Of a DNA stretch of 64,000 bases, positions 58,926-64,000 are shown in pieces. How positions within the stretch are numbered: position 1 is the first letter of the stretch; each line of letters starts with the position of its first letter. Under the pieces are notes generated by a model. That model was not told the DNA's origin and did not search any database. It saw only the letters and a list, made by a program, of their open reading frames with translations. Position numbers and translations under genes: made by a program. Origin of the DNA: Mesostigma viride (Eukaryota > Streptophyta > Mesostigmatophyceae > Mesostigmatales > Mesostigmataceae); the NCBI GenBank assembly GCA_009746045.1, contig RPFO01000156.1, positions 2,485,588 to 2,549,587 on the forward strand, written 5' to 3'.

Positions 58926-60166
58926 TCATCCCATGTTCATGAACCATTGGTAGTCACTGCCGCCCTGGCAGCCATGCCTAGTAGAATGTTCAGATTAACT
59001 TTGCCCAGCCGTGCCACCATACCTCTCCAAAAACAGGTCGTGGACCGGCTGGATCGCATAGTATCTCCGCACATCTGAACCCTGTGATGCCAGATCTCCT
59101 TTGCGGCCGTTCCGAGCTTGGCACTGGATTCGTTGTCCACATCGTCGCGTCGCTGCCGCAACACGATGTTTTCTGGCATCCGCGGGCTTTTGGTTCCCGC
59201 CGCACATTTGAAAGTGCTGTCCTCCGGCTTTTTGCCTTTGCACCGTGCAGTTCTTGGACGTTTGGAATCATGGCATGGCTAACGTGATGACTGACTAGCT
59301 AGACCTTTTCAGTGGTTTTCCATTTGCGGGTATTTCCTCGTAAATGGTGGCCGGAGAGCGATCGCAGCAATGGTGCTCACCACTAGACACTCCCGGCCAG
59401 TTAGGCTAGAAACACACGCCCTGATCAAGCATGCTGTTTCCGGCCCCACCGTCTAGGTCATCTAGTCGCTCCACACGTAAGCCAGCCATAATTTCAATGC
59501 ACAAGGATACACATTTCCATCACCATTCATCAAGTCATCATCCTGAACGACTCGAAAACGCGGAAAAGATAACGGCAGGCTCGAGCTACCATGGTCCGGA
59601 TTCTCCCGATTTCTGGCCTGCGCTGGTTGTCTCTTTGATACCTAGTCACGTGCACCGCTAACGCACGGTACCTACACAACCAGCAATAGCCTTAGCTTAG
59701 CCCTTGTACAGCCATGCTACGTCCTGGCTATGATCAGATTACTTGCCCACACTCCTTGTAATTGTGATATCAAGGAGACAACCAGCGCAGGCCAGAAATC
59801 GGAATATTCCGGACCACGGTAGCTCGAGCCTGCCGTTATCTTGTCCACGTTTTCGAGTCGTTCAGGATGATGAATATTCTGAGGATGATGAATATGAATG
59901 GAGTTGGAAATTGTTATGATATCAAGGAGACAACCAGATGATATGCTCACATGGGTCTTATTGCACCCACAGAACTTGCCGGATTGTCTATCGTGCCCGA
60001 TTGCTGCTGTGGCATGCCTCTGGCATGAAGGAGAAAGGGGGTCTCTGCCCTTTCTTCCTGTTGTGCACATACAGGGATTGAAAGCACTCCGGTGCTCCGT
60101 GACTCCCCGACGGGAGCACGCGTTTATAATTAATTAATTAATTAATTAATTAATTAATTAATCCCA
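58925..60166 (+). mobile_element. ORF1-only retroelement 3' UTR with two nested insertions
   Basis: The 3' UTR shared by copies B, E, J and L (from GGTAGTCACTGCCGCC at 58947 to the hairpin at 60092-60119 and TTAA tail to 60165) is split by two extra segments, about 59020-59640 and 59766-59936. Both carry the same dispersed sequence in opposite orientation. The intervening UTR portion is 59641-59765. Confidence 0.7.
59480..59936. repeat. Inverted pair of a dispersed repeat (CAAGGAGACAACCAGCGCAGG)
   Basis: About 125 bp at 59510-59640 and 59766-59895 are inverted copies, with shared words CAACCAGCGCAGGCCAGAAA, GGTAGCTCGAGCCTGCCGTT and CGAGTCGTTCAGGATGATGA. Partial copies of the same end occur at 43880-43965, 14450-14505, 34162-34185 and 11358-11372. 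The class of element is unknown. The constant end TATCAAGGAGAC would be compatible with a TC-start element such as a Helitron, but no matching 3' end was found. Confidence 0.65.
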
Positions 60167-60240
60167 TGTTCCCCTCACACTGAGGACTTATGCTCACGTG
60201 ACGCAGTCACGTGTATACGTACATCAACTAATTAATCAGC
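60167..60240 (+). mobile_element. Very short 5'-truncated LINE 3' end
   Basis: CCCATGTTCCCCTCACACTG is followed by GAGGACTTATGCTCACGTGA, the CACGTGACGCAGTCACGTG hairpin (60195-60213) and an AT-rich tail. It is placed directly after the TTAA tail of the previous element. The same end occurs at 47565-47640. Confidence 0.7.
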
Positions 60241-61092
60241 TAATCCATCACACACGAATATTGAATGTAAAATTGAATCATCAAAACAATCCAGGGGAAA
60301 GACACGAATGAGAGAAACATGGAAGTCTGAGCCAGCCCAAGGAATGGCAGACGGAGTGCCAGCCGAAAGAATGGGAAGCTACACATGAACTGTACCCGAT
60401 CAAAAGGGCGGCAACCTGCCACTGCCCACGATAGTACATGATCGATCTAGGAAGCTCACGGTGGCATGACTGCAATCCAGAGACGAACACCGATATATGC
60501 ATGCGCGCAGGTTGTCTCTTTCAAATATGCACCCAATATATCGCACGCTGCCCACCATATATACCCTTATGAATCCTAGATCAATAGATCATGATATATA
60601 CACGCAGAGCTAGCACAGTTTCTATCGTATACCATTAGAATTTCTCTAGAGTATACCATTAGAAACCAGTACGTTCGTGTTAGACACCGGATCTGCATGG
60701 GTCTAGATCGATACCCTAGTTAGCTGGCATCATGCCTTGCATGTGCATGGCGGCCAGACGTGTCCTATGTGCTGGCTAGATGACCTAAAAATACCATTAT
60801 TCCAATCCCATTGGCATACCAATCTAGTTCACCCTGGAGTACAGAGCTCTTCCGGAGAATCCAGCAAAGGGTACGTCAAAGCCCCTCTGACCGCGATGCT
60901 ACATATCAGCAAGTTGGGCCCTGCACTAAGGTTTTGTCTTGTTCCGCATGCAGACATGCTTAATACTAGAATGTGAGCACCTGCACATGCTCACATTCCG
61001 AACTGGCACATGTCCTCCAAGGCAAGCCTTCATTTGATGTCCATGCAGCTGCTGTGACCACCACCACTGCCCTCAGCATCGGAGCCAGCTAT
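60241..61092. other. Spacer and SDR-gene 3' flank
   Basis: No gene is supported. A short direct repeat, GTATACCATTAGAA, occurs twice (60628, 60653). The right part should contain the 3' UTR of the SDR gene. Confidence 0.4.
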
Positions 61093-62469
61093 TCATTTGC
61101 ATTCAGTGAATAGCTTCTCCCACTTTTTTGGGTCTTGTCCAGGTCCGTCACCCTGCGAGTGGATCCAGGTCGTCGCACGGAGGATAGCAAGGAATTTAGT
61201 GATACGCAAGGAACGGCTAGCTGACAGACCGGCACAGCCGCCACACGTCAAAACATCACATGTTTGGTCAACCCTGGGTTCAAGGCACACTATTCCTCCT
61301 TACTCACCACATCCATCCCAGGGTCTGTATTGCAAACTGAGCAAACCTGACGGGTTCCCATTATTGCCACTGACATGTGCTTCACCACCGCAAATAAATC
61401 ATAAATCCCGTCAAGCAACCTTACAGCTATTCTTCGAGAAGTAATGAGCACCAACACTTCTTGGAATCAGCCAACAAGCATTTCTGGGACAGCAAAAAAA
61501 GTGCATTTTATTCCAAGCTGTTACCTGGCTACAAACACCCCCCCACAGCCCACAACCAATAACCAGCAGCGCTAGCAGATTAGCTCTGCATCCCCGTGAA
61601 GGCCTGGTAACAGCAGTAGTCCAGCATGCATCCTTATCAATTACATGCCACTAAAGATACTGCAAAGATATTGCAAAGATACTCTTGGCTGCAAAGCCGC
61701 TTGCCTGTCTGCCTGTCTGCCTGTCTGCCCGCCTGCCCCCAATGCGGTAAACCGTTATGTTGCTGCGGATGGGTTGCCACTGCCTACCTGCACGCTTCCC
61801 AAGCTGTAGAGCTGGTTCACGGTGACGGGTAGGCTGAGCGCTTGCACGCAGGCCTCTGCCACGGCAATACGGCTGGCCTCGCCCACCAGGGTGTCGCCTG
61901 CACACGTTCACGGCATGACAAACACAATGTGGAAGGAAGGCAATACGAGTCGAAAGGCAAGGTCAAAAGAAGGGCAACTTGAGAAGAAACAACACGAGAA
62001 GAAAAACATAGGCAACGCCTCTCTTTCCCACAACCAGCAAGACTACAGACAAGCCTAACCCCCTAATCTAGAAGACATATCCATACGCGCACATGCACAT
62101 GCTACTGTACCCACAACCAATATTTCCCGTACACGCCATGACTTGACAACTGCAGCAGCGTTTATTTCATTACCCGACAAATCGACCCAACCATGAGCTG
62201 GCCCCGCCTTTAACCGAGACCTGTTTGTGCAACAGCGACACGCAATCCCATGCATAGTTCCATGCACCTTGGGGATACTATACTAGCTAGTATCACCCTA
62301 ATTGGGGATACTATACTAGCAAGTAGTATAACCCTCATTGGGGATACTATACTAGCAAGTAGTATAACCCTCATTGGGGATACTATGCTAGCTAGTATCA
62401 CCCTAATTGGGGATACTATACCAGCTAGTAGTATCACCCTCATTGGGGATACTCTATTCCCTACTATAC

Positions 62470-62564
<95 letters not shown>

Positions 62565-63502
62565 ACTCTCTCTTGGGGATACTGCATTACCTGGTCCGAT
62601 CACCCGAAGTACTTACCGTGCACGAGCTCCACTTTTTGCCGGGACCCACTGGTGGCCTGCAGCAGCGTGTTAAGGTCGTACGAAGTGTACGGCCCGTCGG
62701 TGAGCCGGCTGGGGCGGATGATGGTGTAGCGAAGGCCGCATCCCTGCAGGAACTCCTCCGACATCTTCTTGTATTTGAGCACGCCAAACGCGTTCAGGAT
62801 GCTGCCAGGCGTACGAGAGCGTGCGTGAGCATAGAAGCAAGTTTAAAACTAATTACGATGAGGTAGAATGCGTTGGGGATGCTGAAAGGTGCCAGCTTGC
62901 ACACAAATAGGAGCGTCGTGCGTAAGCTTGAAAGCAAGTTTTGAGCCCGTATCATGTTTGAATGAAGGGTGTTATATGTTCAGGGCGCTGTCAGCATATC
63001 CGTGTGTGATCAAACAGTGGCACGGTTGCAAGGACGGTTGCAAGGCTGGTTACAAAGATGGTTACAAGAACATGGCTGGTGCTCGGCAGGATGACTGAGG
63101 GATGGAATGTTCGCACCCCAAGCTGCCGGGCCCCTTTGCCCAAGCAGATGTAGGCGCCTAGGCATACTACAACTAGGCTCAGTAGTATATCGCAATTATG
63201 CGTGTAACAAACAACTTGGATAGAGCAACTTGGCTTGGGTACAGCAACCCGTGCGGTAAGTATGTCAGTGGCACAGCTACTTGAACAAGCACACATTGCG
63301 CTGAGATAAAGTGACGATGGAAATCCCAACACTCGGCCGACACTCAGCAAACACTTGGCCACCCCCCGGCAAAAAATCATGGACGCAGCGCCTCACCTGA
63401 AGGGCAGGCTGTTGTATCGCTCGACGCCGACTGAGGTTATAAAGATGAAGCGCTTGAGGTCCTTTGGTGTCGCCTTCATCAGGTTGATGGGGCCCACCAG
63501 AT
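61093..63502 (-). CDS. Atypical SDR / NAD(P)-binding Rossmann protein, 3' exons (partial)
   Basis: Four terminal exons on the minus strand, 63502-63397, 62801-62617, 61897-61788 and 61152-61093, join in phase with GT-AG introns and end at TGA. The upstream exons with the glycine-rich nucleotide-binding motif lie beyond the window. The 153 visible residues read LVGPINLMKATPKDLKRFIF, ITSVGVERYNSLPFSILNAF, GVLKYKKMSEEFLQGCGLRY, TIIRPSRLTDGPYTSYDLNT, then ASRIAVAEACVQAL and the end GDGPGQDPKKWEKLFTECK. This is the C-terminal half of an atypical short-chain dehydrogenase of the plant NAD(P)-binding Rossmann group (IIRPSRLTDGP and YxxLNxLL region). Such proteins are often plastid-located in plants, but no substrate can be read from the sequence. 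The exon starting at 62801 has a decayed copy of its 5' edge in the flanking intron. Confidence 0.85.
62268..62460. repeat. Imperfect 40-bp tandem repeat in an SDR-gene intron
   Basis: About five copies of TTGGGGATACTATACTAGC followed by AAGTAGTATAACCCTCA-type variants. A further TTGGGGATACT lies just after the AG array at 62572. Confidence 0.85.
62470..62554. repeat. AG dinucleotide array in an SDR-gene intron
   Basis: About 42 AG units followed by poly-G (62554-62564), about 60 bp from the donor of the exon 62801-62617. Confidence 0.97.
62860..63000. repeat. Decayed copies of the SDR exon acceptor edge
   Basis: The exon edge on the plus strand, AACGCGTTCAGGATGCTGCC (62787-62806) followed by GCGTGCGTGAGC and GAAGCAAGTTT, recurs as AATGCGTTGGGGATGCTGAA (from 62867) with GTCGTGCGTAAGC and GAAAGCAAGTTTT. 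A weaker trace lies at 62982. Confidence 0.8.
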
Positions 63503-63579
63503 CTGTCAGGGATGATGGGTGGTGAAGGGACAGACACCACGAATGGCATGACAAACTTCGTACGTATATATACTGCTAT

Positions 63580-64000
63580 AGACCAAAAACCTGCTATATA
63601 AATACTGCTATAGACCAAAAACTCCATGCATCAGTGAGCATGCCTCATAGACCAAAAACCTGCTATATAAATACTGCTATAGACCAAAAACTCCATGCAT
63701 CAGTGAGCATGCCTCATAGACCAAAAACCTGCTATATACATACTGCTATAGACCAAAAACTCCATGCATCAGTGAGCATGCCTCATAGACCAAAAGCCTG
63801 CTATATAAATACTGCTATAGACCAAAAACTCCATGCATCAGTGAGCATGCCTCATAGACCAAAAACCTGCTATATAAATACTGCTATAGACCAAAAACTC
63901 CATGCATCAGTGAGCATGCCTCATAGACCAAAAACCTGCTATATAAATACTGCTATAGACCAAAACTCCATGCATCAGTGAGCATGCCTCATAGACCAAA
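63580..64000. repeat. 69-bp tandem repeat in an SDR-gene intron, reaching the window edge
   Basis: Units starting CCTCATAGACCAAAAACCTG lie at 63643, 63712 and 63781 and continue to the end; about six copies are visible. As 69 is 23 codons, a 23-residue repeat frame (MPHRPKTCYINTAIDQKLHA) stays open on the plus strand. This is most simply a by-product of the repeat length, since the array lies in a minus-strand intron. Confidence 0.9.

Noticed and set aside
63634-63981. 23-residue tandem repeat protein on the plus strand
   Set aside because: The 69-bp minisatellite stays open only because 69 is divisible by three. It lies in an intron of a minus-strand gene and lacks any non-repeat coding context.

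Overview
This is a window of nuclear DNA from a photosynthetic eukaryote of the green lineage. The evidence is spliced genes with GT-AG introns, two nucleus-encoded plastid enzymes (homogentisate solanesyltransferase and plastid terminal oxidase), a plant/algal-type PLAC8 Cys-rich protein, and heavy loads of LINE and piggyBac elements plus microsatellites. It reads most like a repeat-rich green alga (chlorophyte or early streptophyte). The sequence alone does not fix the genus.

Host genes. Five spliced genes can be supported with in-phase exon joins: (1) HST, minus strand, 8 exons, 21418 to 12545; (2) a Ser/Pro-rich coiled-coil protein of unknown function, plus strand, 4 exons, 22141 to 25929, divergent from HST; (3) PTOX, minus strand, 5 exons, 35573 to 28693; (4) a PLAC8-family protein, plus strand, 2 exons, 36250 to 38525, divergent from PTOX; (5) the last four exons of an atypical SDR (NAD(P)-binding Rossmann) gene, minus strand, 63502 to 61093, running off the right edge. 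HST makes the plastoquinone precursor and PTOX oxidises plastoquinol, so two enzymes of the same quinone pool lie on one strand, less than 8 kb apart.

Introns. The most unusual feature is that the introns of HST, PTOX and the SDR gene hold tandem, decayed copies of the neighbouring exon edges, splice site included. One acceptor in PTOX has seven decoy copies, one donor in HST has eight, and several other edges have one to four. Many large micro- and minisatellites abut or lie between these duplicated edges: a 56-bp array of about 50 copies in HST, a GGTGTA/GGTGGG array touching the PTOX exon 5 acceptor, and a 12-bp array beside the PTOX exon 4 donor. The introns look as if they grew by repeated duplication of splice-site segments.

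Mobile DNA. About 1-12.5 kb and 40-60 kb are transposon-dominated. There are two piggyBac-type elements with TTAA target duplications: 3617-6047 without coding capacity, and 50047-53951 with a transposase whose catalytic middle is missing. Non-LTR retrotransposons are abundant: reverse-transcriptase elements, and a separate recurring class that carries only an ORF1-like RRM/coiled-coil protein and no reverse transcriptase (LINE halves, like mammalian HAL1). Their 3' ends are short hairpins followed by TTAA or TTAAA microsatellite tails. Nested insertions, an apparent twin-priming inversion, a 92-bp insertion with a perfect 11-bp target duplication, a 73-unit CAG expansion inside one ORF1 copy and a 478-bp MITE can be read directly. 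Most remaining long open frames are accidental translations of tandem repeats.
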